Positions 1 through 8,927 of a stretch of 64,000 bases of DNA are shown here, in pieces. The notes below the pieces were generated by a model. That model searched no databases and was not told the DNA's origin. It saw only the letters and a list, made by a program, of their open reading frames with translations. Within the stretch, counting starts at the first letter, position 1. Each line of letters begins with the position of its first letter. Source of the stretch: Evansella caseinilytica (GTDB lineage: Bacteria; Bacillota; Bacilli; Bacillales; Salisediminibacteriaceae). The DNA lies in NCBI RefSeq assembly GCF_900107275.1, contig NZ_FNPI01000023.1:27675-91674 (forward strand), written 5' to 3'. Made by a program: the position numbers and the translations under genes.

Positions 1-2
1 GC

Positions 3-257
3 TACAAAGTCAAAAAATTTACTGAAGAAATCATCAAAGCAGATTTAACCCATTTTTTAGCGTCCGATGCTCATAACTTGAAGACACGCAGCTTTCACAT
101 GCAGCTTGCACTGGAAGTGGTGGAAAGGAAAACAGGTGCTTACTATCGTGAGCTTTGGCAGGAAAATGCAATGCTGCTTCTCGCTGGAGAGCATCCGTAC
201 CTGGAGCAGCCAAAAAAAATCACCCGTACTCATCTATTCAGTTTTCTCAGAGGATGA
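3..257 (+). CDS. C-terminal part of YwqE/CpsB-type tyrosine-protein phosphatase (5' cut by window)
   Basis: The reading frame open from base 3 ends at TGA 255-257 and gives about 84 residues. They contain HFLASDAHN, the metal-binding SDAHN signature near the C-terminus of the PHP-fold phosphatases (CpsB, YwqE) that dephosphorylate the bacterial tyrosine kinases controlling capsule or exopolysaccharide chain length. The rest of the gene lies before the window. The glycosyltransferases just downstream fit this role, since the kinase/modulator/phosphatase trio normally opens such loci. The family call rests on one motif plus context. The product would be cytoplasmic. Confidence 0.75.
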   Translation, partial: YKVKKFTEEIIKADLTHFLASDAHNLKTRSFHMQLALEVVERKTGAYYRELWQENAMLLLAGEHPYLEQPKKITRTHLFSFLRG

Positions 258-275
258 ACTGTCTCATCATCTATA

Positions 276-396
276 AGTGTGTGTTCAAAAAGGAGGACAT
301 TACAGCGGCAAGATGGTCGAGGCGCGGCAGGCTCGAGCAGCGGAGAGGCAACGCAACGATGAGATTCGCCGGCGCTGTATCCCAGACTTTTTGAAC
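276..396. repeat. Dispersed inverted-repeat element, copy 1 (long form)
   Basis: The left arm at 276-293 reads GTGTGTTCAAAAAGG and the right arm at 387-396 reads CTTTTTGAAC. They are separated by about 90 bases of GC-rich, structured sequence that holds no gene. It lies between the phosphatase and the first glycosyltransferase. The arms match the short inverted repeats found at other intergenic sites in this window, for example 1611-1655 and 5101-5145. The function is unknown; it could be an RNA structure in the leader or a small mobile repeat. Confidence 0.6.
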
Positions 397-440
397 TTCC
401 TCTATAAGTAATAATCGACTCAATCGAAGGGAGAGGCGAC

Positions 441-1610
441 ATGAAAATTTTGTTTGTCACAACCATTTCCAACACTGTCAACGCGTTTTTAATTCCGCAT
501 ATGAAGCTTTTGATTGATCAGGGAAATCAAGTGGATGTCGCTTTTAATCTTGTTGCAGAAGTGCATCCGGACATCAAAAAGCTCGGCTGCAACATTCATC
601 AGGTGGCGTTTCAACGTCATCCGGCACGAGTGGCTAACTTCCGGGCATATCGAAAGATCAGAAACATCATTTTGAAGGAGCAGTATCAAATCGTGCATGT
701 TCATACTCCCGTCGCCGCCTTTCTGACGCGGCTGGCGTGCCGGAACATTCCCGATGTCCGCATTCTTTATACAGCGCACGGCTTTCATTTCTATCAAGGC
801 GCTCCGTTTATCAACTGGGCCGTATACCATACGCTGGAAAAAATCGCCGCCAATTGGACGGACGGGTTAATTACGATGAATGAAGAGGATTACGCCCATG
901 CCGGCAAGCTGCCGCTAAGAAAAAAGCAAGCGGTTTATAATGTAAACGGCGTCGGGCTTGATCTGGAAAAATTCATTCCGCAGACGATTGACAGAAAAAA
1001 ATCATTGCGGGCAGCATACGGCTACAACGATGAAGATTTTATTTTAATCTGTGTCGCAGAACTGAGCGCAAGAAAAAATCAGGAAATGCTTATCAGGGTG
1101 GTTAGTCGGTTAAAGGAGATCATCCCAGATATCAAGCTTCTCCTTGCCGGGGAAGGCAGCTGCTTTCAACGGTACAAGTCGCTCGTCCATCGCCTGGGTG
1201 TAGAGAAACATGTGGAATTTTTAGGCTACCGAAATGATGTGGATAAACTGATGACCCTTTCCGATATTGCTGTCTCGGCGGCATTGCACGAAGGCCTGCC
1301 CGTGAATGTGATGGAGGCGATGGCGACAGGCCTGCCGCTAGTAGTCACCGACACAAGAGGAAACCGCGATTTAGTCCGTCACGGCGTCAACGGCTATGTT
1401 ACGCCGGTAACTGATGATGAGCAGTTCGCAGCGGCTGTGGAAAAACTGTACCGCTCCGAAGAAAGGAGAAGCAAGCTCGGGGAAGAGAGTATTCAAGCGA
1501 TTCAGAATTACTCGCTTCAGGAGGTAATGACACAAATGTCGGAAGTTTATTTTCAAGCTGGCAGCCAACGTTTAACAAACGACCTGGGAGAAGCTGTCGG
1601 CAGGTTGTAA
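441..1610 (+). CDS. Family 4 glycosyltransferase of the exopolysaccharide locus
   Basis: This 389-residue GT-B enzyme probably adds a sugar from a nucleotide donor to the lipid-linked repeat unit at the inner face of the membrane. The N-terminal acceptor domain begins with MKILFVTTISNTVNAFLIPH. The C-terminal GT4 domain has LICVAELSARKNQEMLI, LLAGEGS, and the donor-binding HEGLPVNVMEAMATGLP stretch with its EX7E-type glutamates. It is closest in look to EpsD/CapJ-like enzymes. The ATG has the ribosome site GAAGGGAGAGG just upstream. It is the first complete gene of the locus, followed by a GT14-like transferase after a repeat element. Donor and acceptor cannot be read from sequence. Confidence 0.9.
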   Translation: MKILFVTTISNTVNAFLIPHMKLLIDQGNQVDVAFNLVAEVHPDIKKLGCNIHQVAFQRHPARVANFRAYRKIRNIILKEQYQIVHVHTPVAAFLTRLACRNIPDVRILYTAHGFHFYQGAPFINWAVYHTLEKIAANWTDGLITMNEEDYAHAGKLPLRKKQAVYNVNGVGLDLEKFIPQTIDRKKSLRAAYGYNDEDFILICVAELSARKNQEMLIRVVSRLKEIIPDIKLLLAGEGSCFQRYKSLVHRLGVEKHVEFLGYRNDVDKLMTLSDIAVSAALHEGLPVNVMEAMATGLPLVVTDTRGNRDLVRHGVNGYVTPVTDDEQFAAAVEKLYRSEERRSKLGEESIQAIQNYSLQEVMTQMSEVYFQAGSQRLTNDLGEAVGRL

Positions 1611-1655
1611 GCGTGTGAGCAAAAGAAAACGAAGTAATCGTTTTGAACACACACT
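1611..1655. repeat. Dispersed inverted-repeat element, copy 2
   Basis: An imperfect inverted repeat opens with GTGTGAGCAAAAG and closes with TTTTGAACACACACT, about 45 bases in all. It fills the gap between the two glycosyltransferase genes. It overlaps a possible GTG start at 1615, so translation from there would read through the repeat; the better start of the next gene is downstream. Confidence 0.6.
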
Positions 1656-1677
1656 AAAAACAGAGGAGGTAATTCCC

Positions 1678-2619
1678 GTGAGTTCTGCAACCCGCACCGC
1701 ATTTTTATTGCAGGTTCATAAAAATCCCGATCAGATTAATGCCTTCATTCATCAGCTTATTTCCAACGGTCAGGCGGATGTGTTTATTCATGTCGACAAG
1801 CAGAACGCCAAGGAACTGAACGACAAAATCACGACCGGTTCCCGGGTCAAGATTTTAGAGCAAAACATCGACTGCATTTGGGGGGACATCAGCCAGGTTG
1901 ATACGACATTGTTATTGCTGAGAGAAGCGGTAAATGCCAAAAACGACTATGATTATGTTTGTTTGCGAAGCGGTCAGGATTTACTGGTTCGAAATGGGTT
2001 CAAAGATTTTTTAGCGGCAAATAATGGCCGTCTGTTTTTTCGGCTGAAGGAGGTCAGCCATGACAATTTAGGCCTGATGCATATTAACTGGCCGAAAATC
2101 ACGAGAAAAAGATATTCCGCCGTACATCCGATCAGGATATACCGCAGACTTCTGCAAGGCTTTTACCGCCACGGCATGAACATCCTGCCGAATAAACAGT
2201 ATTTTCCGGAAGATTATCAGTTTTACGTCGGTTCGCAATGGTTTACGATTCCGCTGGAGGCGGCGCAGTACATCGTGGATTTCATTGATGACAATCCATG
2301 GTATTACCGCTTCTTTGAAAATACCCTTTGTCCCGACGAATGGTTTTTTACGACATTAATGATGAATTCAGAATATAAGCACCAGGTCATCAATGATAAT
2401 TTCATGTTTTTAAAGTGGGGAGTCAAGTTCGGCGAACGCAACTCGCCAACGTATTTGACCAACGATGATATCCAGGCGATAGAAGCGTCCGGGCACTTTT
2501 TTGCAAGGAAGTTCGACGCGAGCGTGGACAGTGATGTTATCGATTATTTTTCCCGTAAAGTGAGCTTGCAAAGCAACGAAGCAACCGTTTCCGGAAATCA
2601 GGCCGTTCATGGTCTGTAA
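1678..2619 (+). CDS. Core-2/I-branching (GT14-like) beta-N-acetylglucosaminyltransferase-type protein
   Basis: About 313 residues resembling the bacterial Branch family (GT14; core-2/I-branching enzymes). Recognisable parts are an N-terminal AFLLQVHKNPDQINAFIHQL stretch, VFIHVDKQ, WGDISQVDTTL, LRSGQDLL and YVGSQWFTI, followed by a C-terminal CPDEWFFTTLMMNS block, all typical of the family. The likely reaction is transfer of a sugar, probably GlcNAc, onto the growing polysaccharide. The GTG at 1678 was chosen because AGAGGAGGT lies 7 bases before it; the upstream in-frame GTG at 1615 has no comparable site and lies in a repeat. It is co-directional with the locus. Exact specificity is unknown. 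Confidence 0.82.
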   Translation: MSSATRTAFLLQVHKNPDQINAFIHQLISNGQADVFIHVDKQNAKELNDKITTGSRVKILEQNIDCIWGDISQVDTTLLLLREAVNAKNDYDYVCLRSGQDLLVRNGFKDFLAANNGRLFFRLKEVSHDNLGLMHINWPKITRKRYSAVHPIRIYRRLLQGFYRHGMNILPNKQYFPEDYQFYVGSQWFTIPLEAAQYIVDFIDDNPWYYRFFENTLCPDEWFFTTLMMNSEYKHQVINDNFMFLKWGVKFGERNSPTYLTNDDIQAIEASGHFFARKFDASVDSDVIDYFSRKVSLQSNEATVSGNQAVHGL

Positions 2620-2662
2620 AGCAGCCGCATTGATCATCACCAACAAGAGGGAGGAAAAGTGT

Positions 2663-3976
2663 ATGTTGGCAGGAGCACTTAACGAAGAAAGCATGAGGAT
2701 TAACCAGGATAGGCATAAGGTTTTGAGCTACCAAATGATAAAGCAATTGGAAAAAGAGTTCGGCTCTTCTTTCTATCTATTTGACTTACAACAATTGCGC
2801 GAAAATTATCATAAAATTGCAGCGGCGTTTCGCAGCAGATATGACAACTTTATTATCGGCTATTCGTATAAAACAAACTATCTTCCGTATCTATGCAAAG
2901 AATTAGCCGGCTTAGGTGCCTATGCGGAAGTGGTTTCTAGACTCGAGTACGATTTAGCCATCAAAATCGGGCAAGATCCGAAGAAAATTATTTTTAACGG
3001 CCCGTTAAAAACAAAGGAAGACATTGAATACGCGCTGACAAATGAAAGCATGATCAACCTTGATTCTCTGTATGAAATCGATTTTGTCAAAGAGTACTGT
3101 TTAAAAAACAGTGAAAAACATGTAAAAGTCGGGTTGAGAGTCAATTACGACATTTCCACCGACGGCATCAGCCCGCTTGTTGAAGGCTATGAAATCAGCA
3201 GGTTCGGCCTTTGTCTTGACAACGGTTCCTTCGGGCAGGCGGTTCGTTCACTGAGCGCGCTGAAAAACGTCACCATCTCAGGCTTGCACGGACACTTTTC
3301 CACAAGCGGAAGGACCGTCGGAACGTTTCAAAAAATCACGCAAGGATTATGCGATATTGCCAAAGAGTACAAATTATTCAGCCTTGAATACATCGATGTC
3401 GGGGGTGGAATCTTCGGCGAAGTGCCAAAGTCAATCATGAAAAACACACCATCATTCGCTGACTACGCGGAAGCCATTTGCCAAATTATGAACAAGGAAT
3501 TCCGCCAGCATAAAAACAAACCTGCGTTAGTGCTGGAGCCGGGAATATCCATGGTCGCCAATACTTTTCGCTTTGCCGCGAAAGTTGTGGAAACAAAAAA
3601 GATAAGAAAGGAACAGTTTGTCCTGGCAGCCGGCAGCGCGCATAACATCAAGCCGACATTCCATAAGAAAAACCTGCCGATGACCATCTTAAGAAAGAGC
3701 AAGGCGGAACTTTTGCGCCACAGAAGGGAAAGCTTTCATATTGTCGGCTACACATGCCTGGAAAAAGATTATTTGGCCAATAGCGTCGAGGATATCGTGC
3801 CGGAACGGGAGGATTACCTCGTTTTTGAAAACGTCGGGGCGTACACCATTGTCTTCAACCCTCCCTTTATCAAGGAGCGGCCCGGCATTGTTGCCCTCGA
3901 CGGCAACGAATGGTTTCCAGTAAGAAAAAGAGAAACGATCAGCGAATTTTTTCATGACGATCTATACTGCTTTTAG
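2663..3976 (+). CDS. LysA-like fold-type III PLP-dependent decarboxylase
   Basis: A 437-residue protein of the diaminopimelate/ornithine decarboxylase family: an N-terminal alanine-racemase-like barrel with the PLP lysine in GYSYKTNYLP, then LHGHFSTSGR, the phosphate-binding IDVGGGIFGE, LEPGISM, and a C-terminal sheet domain with NVGAYT. It should remove a carboxylate from an amino acid such as diaminopimelate, or from an amino-acid-like substrate. It lies in the polysaccharide locus, not beside other lysine genes, and is followed by an ATP-grasp ligase, so I infer it supplies an amine or amino acid for polymer decoration. The ATG at 2663 has GAGGGAGGA at 2648-2656. A longer in-frame start at 2609 overlaps the previous gene and lacks a good site. 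Confidence 0.85.
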   Translation: MLAGALNEESMRINQDRHKVLSYQMIKQLEKEFGSSFYLFDLQQLRENYHKIAAAFRSRYDNFIIGYSYKTNYLPYLCKELAGLGAYAEVVSRLEYDLAIKIGQDPKKIIFNGPLKTKEDIEYALTNESMINLDSLYEIDFVKEYCLKNSEKHVKVGLRVNYDISTDGISPLVEGYEISRFGLCLDNGSFGQAVRSLSALKNVTISGLHGHFSTSGRTVGTFQKITQGLCDIAKEYKLFSLEYIDVGGGIFGEVPKSIMKNTPSFADYAEAICQIMNKEFRQHKNKPALVLEPGISMVANTFRFAAKVVETKKIRKEQFVLAAGSAHNIKPTFHKKNLPMTILRKSKAELLRHRRESFHIVGYTCLEKDYLANSVEDIVPEREDYLVFENVGAYTIVFNPPFIKERPGIVALDGNEWFPVRKRETISEFFHDDLYCF

Positions 3977-4003
3977 TTTATGTTTTAACTTCGAACAGAA
4001 AGA

Positions 4004-4064
4004 GAATGCTGCTCTCAGCATTCTTGTAACTGGAAAGCAGCCGGGCATTTTCCTGGCTGTTTTC
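4004..4064 (+). terminator. Tandem hairpins after the decarboxylase gene, probable terminator
   Basis: Two hairpins follow the stop codon: GAATGCTG/CAGCATTC at 4004-4023, and a ten-base stem GAAAGCAGCC/GGCTGTTTTC (one mismatch) at 4033-4064 ending in a short T run. They would end or attenuate transcription before the ATP-grasp gene. Confidence 0.5.
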
Positions 4065-4134
4065 CGCCAATCTACCTGAATAAAAATCAACCGTATGCGT
4101 TCTTTTCATTTATACAACGGATGGAGGAGAAAAG

Positions 4135-5100
4135 ATGAATATTTTACTTAGCAGTGTTGGACGACGTGTCCAGTTAGTTGACTATTTTAAAGAAGCGCTC
4201 AATAAAGTGAATGGCAAGGTGATAGCCGTTGATTGCGACCCGACCGCTCCCGCCTTATACCATGCCGACAGTCACGAAATTATTCCCCGAATCTATCACC
4301 CGGACTATTTCGATACGATCAAGGAAATTTGCAAACGACACGAGGTCAGTGGGGTTCTTTCCTTAATCGATCCGGAACTGACATTATTGTCGGCGTATCA
4401 AGCTGATTTTGCTAAAGAACAAATAACGCTCATCATGCCCAGTCAGGATGTGATTGATATTTGCTTTGACAAATACGCCACGTATTCCTTTTTGCTTGAG
4501 CATGATTTACCAGCGGTGCCAACCTATATCAACGGGAGAAAAATTGAGGAGGCACTTCATCATGGCAGCCTGCAGTTTCCACTGATCGTGAAGCCGAGAT
4601 GCGGCAGCGCAAGCATCGGTGTACACAAAGTGTCTACAATGAAGGAGCTCAAACCGTTTTTGGATGACGGCAAATCCATCGTTCAGCCATTTATGGAAGC
4701 AAGTGAATACTGTGTGGAAGCTTATGTCGATTTGCTTACGAACGATATTACCGATATGTTCTGCAAAAGAAAATACAATATGCGGGCCGGGGAAACAGAC
4801 AAAAGTGTCTCCGTCAACGATGGGGAATTGACGTACTTGAGCGAAAAGCTGATCAATGCTTTGAAACCGAACGGACCTGTGGATGTGGACTTATTCAAGG
4901 TAAATGGCAGGTACCTCATTTCTGAAATTAACCCGCGCTTCGGCGGCGGCTATCCATATGCTCACGAAATGGGACATAATTTTATTGAAAAAATCATGAC
5001 GAACTTGACGGGAAAGCAAAATCCGCCATATGAAAAATACACAGGCAAATATACGGAAGGAAAATCGATGGTGAGATACGATAAATTCGTTGTGCTGTAA
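4135..5100 (+). CDS. ATP-grasp ligase, carbamoyl-phosphate-synthase-like
   Basis: A 321-residue protein. The N-terminal Rossmann-like domain starts MNILLSSVGRRVQLVDYF and includes VLSLIDPELTLLS. It is followed by an ATP-grasp domain with IVKPRCGSASIGV (ATP loop) and the metal-binding EINPRFGGGYPYAHEMG. Such enzymes join a carboxylate to an amine through an acyl phosphate. It follows a LysA-like decarboxylase in a polysaccharide locus, so amide-linked decoration of a sugar acid or amino-acid substituent is a reasonable inference, not shown. The ATG has ATGGAGGAG just upstream. It could belong to a separate transcript, since hairpins and 158 bases precede it. Confidence 0.82.
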   Translation: MNILLSSVGRRVQLVDYFKEALNKVNGKVIAVDCDPTAPALYHADSHEIIPRIYHPDYFDTIKEICKRHEVSGVLSLIDPELTLLSAYQADFAKEQITLIMPSQDVIDICFDKYATYSFLLEHDLPAVPTYINGRKIEEALHHGSLQFPLIVKPRCGSASIGVHKVSTMKELKPFLDDGKSIVQPFMEASEYCVEAYVDLLTNDITDMFCKRKYNMRAGETDKSVSVNDGELTYLSEKLINALKPNGPVDVDLFKVNGRYLISEINPRFGGGYPYAHEMGHNFIEKIMTNLTGKQNPPYEKYTGKYTEGKSMVRYDKFVVL

Positions 5101-5145
5101 GTGTTTGTTCAAAGAGGTCATTTTGTTTATCTTTCGAACAAACAC
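5101..5145. repeat. Dispersed inverted-repeat element, copy 3 (perfect 10-base arms)
   Basis: GTGTTTGTTC at 5101-5110 and GAACAAACAC at 5136-5145 are perfect inverted repeats around a 25-base AT-rich centre. The element starts on the base after the ATP-grasp stop codon and ends 34 bases before the acyltransferase start. As RNA it would form a stable hairpin without a strong T run. Confidence 0.7.
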
Positions 5146-5179
5146 TGTAAAAATATTATCATGAAAGAAGCTGGAAATC

Positions 5180-6301
5180 GTGAAAAACATCAATCTTCAA
5201 GGAGAATCATCGATTGTTCCTGAGTTGATCTTTCTTCGGTGCGTCGCCTGTCTGGCCGTTGTGATGATTCATGCAGCCGAAACCAGTCTTGAAGCATACG
5301 CTGATACAGCAGCATCAGTTGAATTACTCTCCATTCATTTACTGCGGATGGCAATGATGTTCGGAACACCGACATTTATATTTCTTTCCGAGTTTTTACT
5401 GGCAAAGTCTTATCCGGACAATTTGCCGACCGGTTTTTTTGAAAAGCGGGTGAAACTGCTGCTGATACCATACGTTTCCATGTCCGTAATCTATGCAGTT
5501 GCCTGGAATACCGCTGATTTTTCCTTGTCTGCTATTGGCGTTTCCGTGGTAAAAAATATTTTTATCGGAGATTCCACTGTTTATTTTATATTAATTGTTT
5601 TCCAGTTTTACTTTCTGCATCTTTTCCTGCACCGTCATTTACAAAAGTGGAAGAAAAAAATAGTTCTCACCGCTTCCCTGGCAGTAAATATGCTGTATCT
5701 CGGATTCTTTAACTTTGTCACTCCGTTCCGGTTTTTTCCGCATTCATCGTATATATGGTACCGATTCAGTTGGATACCGTTTTTCGGATGGGTGTTTTAT
5801 TTCATCCTGGGATTCTACTGCGGGAAACATTACCAATATATAAAAATGCAGCTTGTACGGTATCGGAAATGGATTTTCGCAGCACCGGCGGTAACGCTCG
5901 CCCTCGTGCTGTTTTTCCGGTACATGAACTTCCCGGCCACGCCGTCTTCTAAACGGATAGATATTATTTTTTACACAACGGCAATGATTTTTGCGCTGAT
6001 GTACCTGTTCCGGGATGCGAAAACAATCCATCCGCTCATCATGACCATCAGCAACTATTCGTTCGGTATTTTTTTAACGCACAAACTGTTTATGCACTTC
6101 TTCCTGCCGATTCCGCAGCTGAATATTTATTTTTATACCATCGTGGTGTTTCTTAGCAGCATTGGATTGTCCATTGCCGTGACGTTCCTGGTGAACAAAC
6201 ACCGCTGGGGAAAATATATTGTAGGAAGAATCTATTCTTTCAAGGGGAACAATCAGCAGGAAACACCGGAAAGGGAGCGGAACCCGAAATACGGCACATA
6301 G
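5180..6301 (+). CDS. Acyltransferase-3 family membrane protein (OafA/YrhL-like)
   Basis: A 373-residue integral membrane protein with about ten hydrophobic helices. The N-terminal FLRCVACLAVVMIHAAE carries the R...H signature of acyltransferase-3 proteins, which acetylate or succinylate surface sugars from acyl-CoA. The last part, ISNYSFGIFLTH, is also typical. It probably O-acylates the polysaccharide made by the preceding glycosyltransferases. Start is GTG at 5180 with a weak GAAAGAAG site; the nearby ATG at 5161 is out of frame. It is the last gene of the locus. Confidence 0.85.
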   Translation: MKNINLQGESSIVPELIFLRCVACLAVVMIHAAETSLEAYADTAASVELLSIHLLRMAMMFGTPTFIFLSEFLLAKSYPDNLPTGFFEKRVKLLLIPYVSMSVIYAVAWNTADFSLSAIGVSVVKNIFIGDSTVYFILIVFQFYFLHLFLHRHLQKWKKKIVLTASLAVNMLYLGFFNFVTPFRFFPHSSYIWYRFSWIPFFGWVFYFILGFYCGKHYQYIKMQLVRYRKWIFAAPAVTLALVLFFRYMNFPATPSSKRIDIIFYTTAMIFALMYLFRDAKTIHPLIMTISNYSFGIFLTHKLFMHFFLPIPQLNIYFYTIVVFLSSIGLSIAVTFLVNKHRWGKYIVGRIYSFKGNNQQETPERERNPKYGT

Positions 6302-6518
6302 AGCTTGCACAAGTGCCAGGCATCTGTGCAGCCGCATGAAAGAACCACCACCCGATTGCTTCTCCGCCGGCCGACAGCCTTGTATTTAAACAGGTTGGAG
6401 CCGCTGTTGTGTCCTTTTTTGAACAAACAATAGATTGCAGGAAAACGCACCGCCGCTGTCGAAACATATAAGCAGACGTTTTTTCTTCGTTTCGACTTAG
6501 AAAAGAGGAGGTGGTTGC
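6302..6518. repeat. Intergenic region with one arm of the dispersed repeat
   Basis: The stretch is GC-rich and without a gene. CCTTTTTTGAACAAACA at 6413-6429 matches the right arm of the dispersed inverted repeat. Read on the minus strand, TTCAAAAAAGGACACAACAG resembles the inside of the long copy at 276-396, so this may be a second, decayed long copy. Confidence 0.4.
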
Positions 6519-7472
6519 ATGGCAATCATACTTGAAAAAGAAAAGCGGGACGAATGGTTGAAAAAGTTGCCACCGGAGCAGCGAGATTTTTTGCAGCATC
6601 ACGTCAAGCGCGGGAAGAAAACGGTGTTTGCCAACGTGCTGGCAATGGACAAAGGGATCGTTATACCACCGGAAGCGGATGGGGAAGAGCTGGAGCATTT
6701 GCTTGATGAATGGGTTTTAGAAGATTACATCGACAACGGATTCGTGAACAGAGATACTCCTTGTGAGTGCGGCCGGCCGCTTCGCTACCAATATATTGTC
6801 AAACATAAAACAACGAAGGAAACCCGACGCTTCGGGATGACCCATTTTGAAGAACACACCGGCTTTCCGGCAGAGATTGTAAGAAAAATCAAGCACGGCT
6901 TCCAAACGATTGAATACGAACTGGATGAATTGTTGTACAAGCTGCATCACGGCTGGGATTGGCAAAAAGAATTGCCATTGCTTCCGGAGGGTTATGCATT
7001 TCCTGACGATATCCAAAGGCATTTTGACGCAAAGGTGCCGTTGTTGAACCGACAATTAAAGCGGATGAAGCAGCAGATCTCTTCCTTTCTCGATGATCGC
7101 CGCAGTCTGCCTCGTCCGCAGAAAGCAGTAGCCGGACAACGGGATGATGCTGAAGCAATTGCGGAGCAGCTCGAAACAACGTTATTTAACGAGGACCCGC
7201 TGTCCTTCAGAGGAACGGTTCATCCGTACCCACTTGCCGCAGAATGGCAGCAAGCCGCGCTATCCTACATTAACGAAGGGGTAACAAGCGCTCGTATTGT
7301 TTGTGAACTGCTGATAAAAAACGAACAGGCACCTGCAGCTCGCTATGCCAGCCAGTGCCCGAAAATATATGTCCCTGTTTGTTTTTTTCTCGACTCCTTA
7401 GTAAGAGCAGGGGCGCTCACTTATACCGGCTCACGGAATGTTGCCGACCGTTATTACAAACCGCATAAATGA
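6519..7472 (+). CDS. DUF3895-like protein with a CxC motif
   Basis: A 317-residue soluble protein, probably of the Bacillus DUF3895 family. The middle has TPCECGRPLRYQY, a possible half zinc site. The C-terminal ~70 residues (ARIVCELLIKNEQAPAARY onward) look like a winged-helix fold. The linker around residues 180-220 is rich in Q and charged residues. ATG follows AAAAGAGGAGG closely. Flanking genes give no functional clue. A nucleic-acid role is possible from the winged-helix look but is only inference. Confidence 0.65.
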   Translation: MAIILEKEKRDEWLKKLPPEQRDFLQHHVKRGKKTVFANVLAMDKGIVIPPEADGEELEHLLDEWVLEDYIDNGFVNRDTPCECGRPLRYQYIVKHKTTKETRRFGMTHFEEHTGFPAEIVRKIKHGFQTIEYELDELLYKLHHGWDWQKELPLLPEGYAFPDDIQRHFDAKVPLLNRQLKRMKQQISSFLDDRRSLPRPQKAVAGQRDDAEAIAEQLETTLFNEDPLSFRGTVHPYPLAAEWQQAALSYINEGVTSARIVCELLIKNEQAPAARYASQCPKIYVPVCFFLDSLVRAGALTYTGSRNVADRYYKPHK

Positions 7473-7578
7473 CAAACGTTCATGCAGAAGGCAGGCTGTC
7501 GTTCCTTCGGCTTCTAATAAATAATGGTTAACTTTGGAAGCTAATCTAACCGCGCCGTTCACAGACCGAGGAATGGCT

Positions 7579-8046
7579 TCAGTTTGATAACTTTGTCATC
7601 GAGGCTGCAAGAAGAAGCTTTTGTAGCAGCAAACCGGCAGCCGCTCCCGGTATAACACAAAGCATCGGCAGCCAAACAGGACCGAGAAGGACACCAAACA
7701 CCCTGTAAGTCGTCGAATAGATCAGACCGACCGTAACAAAATAGGCGGAAAAGACAAACGGCAGAAAGGCGTATGATTTTTTCCCGCCCCCGGCATCCTT
7801 GAATGCATCCCACATCGCAAAAAAGTACAGACAAGGATAAAACATCAGCCATTGATAGTTGGTATGCTCAATCGCCAGTTGCGTTTCCCCGTTAAAACTA
7901 AATAAAATCGCCTCGTTGAAACGCGCTTGGACATTGATGATAAACTCCAGGAAAACAAAGAAAATCCCCTTCACATATCTCTTGTTCAACAGCTGTCCCA
8001 ATCCCGGCAAAGCGATGCTCCACAATAATGCTTCGATTGGATTCAC
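7579..8046 (-). CDS. Small integral membrane protein, unknown function
   Basis: 155 residues with about four hydrophobic segments. The N-terminus contains LPGLGQLLNKRYVKG, the P-G-x-G-Q motif seen in many small TM2-like membrane proteins. The middle holds a polar FKDAGGGKKSY turn. I do not recognise a specific family. It is convergent with the preceding gene and followed upstream by a long non-coding stretch. The minus-strand sequence before the ATG has AGGGGAA as ribosome site. Confidence 0.65.
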   Translation of the reverse strand: MNPIEALLWSIALPGLGQLLNKRYVKGIFFVFLEFIINVQARFNEAILFSFNGETQLAIEHTNYQWLMFYPCLYFFAMWDAFKDAGGGKKSYAFLPFVFSAYFVTVGLIYSTTYRVFGVLLGPVWLPMLCVIPGAAAGLLLQKLLLAASMTKLSN

Positions 8047-8927
8047 ATCAAATTCCCCTTATTTTATTTTCTCAAGGCTCTTTCATAAAGCTTGATGGAA
8101 CGTAAACCAGCTTGCTTTGCCCTTCAAGGAAAAAGTGAAGGCTTTGAAAACAATGCCACTGTTCAGCCAAGCTAATTTGTCTTGAAATCCCACTGTTTTT
8201 CCATAAACGGCCCAACAACAACAAAGGTTGCAAACACAGCCTTTCTCAACATATTTAAATGGTATAATTAAATAATTTTGATAATAATTTACATATTAAT
8301 TCAAAGAAAAAGGCAGTTTTTTCTTAGCTTTGTAAAGATGCATTTCCGCAACGCCTATTATGATGAGCTGCCTGTACTTATACTTTCTCCAAATGAAAAG
8401 AAACATTCTTCAAAACGAACAAAAAATAATCCGGGCAGCGACATTTCCAAATCACCATCCTGTTACAGCTTCAAACTATGTCAAAAACGATGTAAATAAT
8501 AGGTGTGATTACTTTTTTTTCAATTCACTGATGACAACTTTCTTATTGGAATGGTCAGCATATAAAAATTCGCAAGCATAGGCGGTTGAATAAGCAATGA
8601 CGGCGCAACAAGCTGCATCCTGCTGTATAAAACAGGTTAGAGTAATAAAATTAACCATTAGAATAACACATTCATTTAAGGTACGATAGAAAGGTAGCGA
8701 ATAACATCTATATTTGGCGAAAAAGATCGAATTCGCATACTGTAAACGGTTGTTTTCGGAATTTTCGTTGTTTTTTCTATCAGCAGTTGATATAATTTAT
8801 TCTTTTCCAAGCAGCCTGCTCAGCATTTGGAGCAAATCCTACTGCCCTTATCATGATGTTGAAACACGGCGTGCCAGCGATTAGCTCTCGGAAACAAACT
8901 GTCAAAAACGAAAGGAAGGTGGAATGT
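8047..8927. other. 880-base stretch without a convincing gene
   Basis: AT-rich sequence between the divergent membrane protein and the chemoreceptor. Seen in it: a dispersed-repeat copy at 8222-8244, and a good sigma-A-type promoter for the chemoreceptor, TTGTTT at 8768-8773 and TATAAT at 8791-8796 (17-base spacer). A second isolated TATAAT is at 8263-8268. Short open frames around 8278-8581 lack ribosome sites and overlap each other, so I do not call them. Confidence 0.5.
8222..8244 (-). repeat. Dispersed AAAGGCTGT repeat, copy A
   Basis: On the minus strand it begins AAAGGCTGTGTTTGCAACC and continues with a TTTG. Related copies are at 14318-14338, 23107-23130 and 52444-52466, all intergenic. 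Function unknown. Confidence 0.5.

Noticed and set aside
155..394. 79-codon frame over the first repeat element
   Set aside because: It overlaps the real C-terminal phosphatase frame and a repeat, with no ribosome site.
8278..8581. Overlapping short frames in the long intergenic stretch
   Set aside because: No ribosome sites, no recognisable product, and the frames overlap one another.
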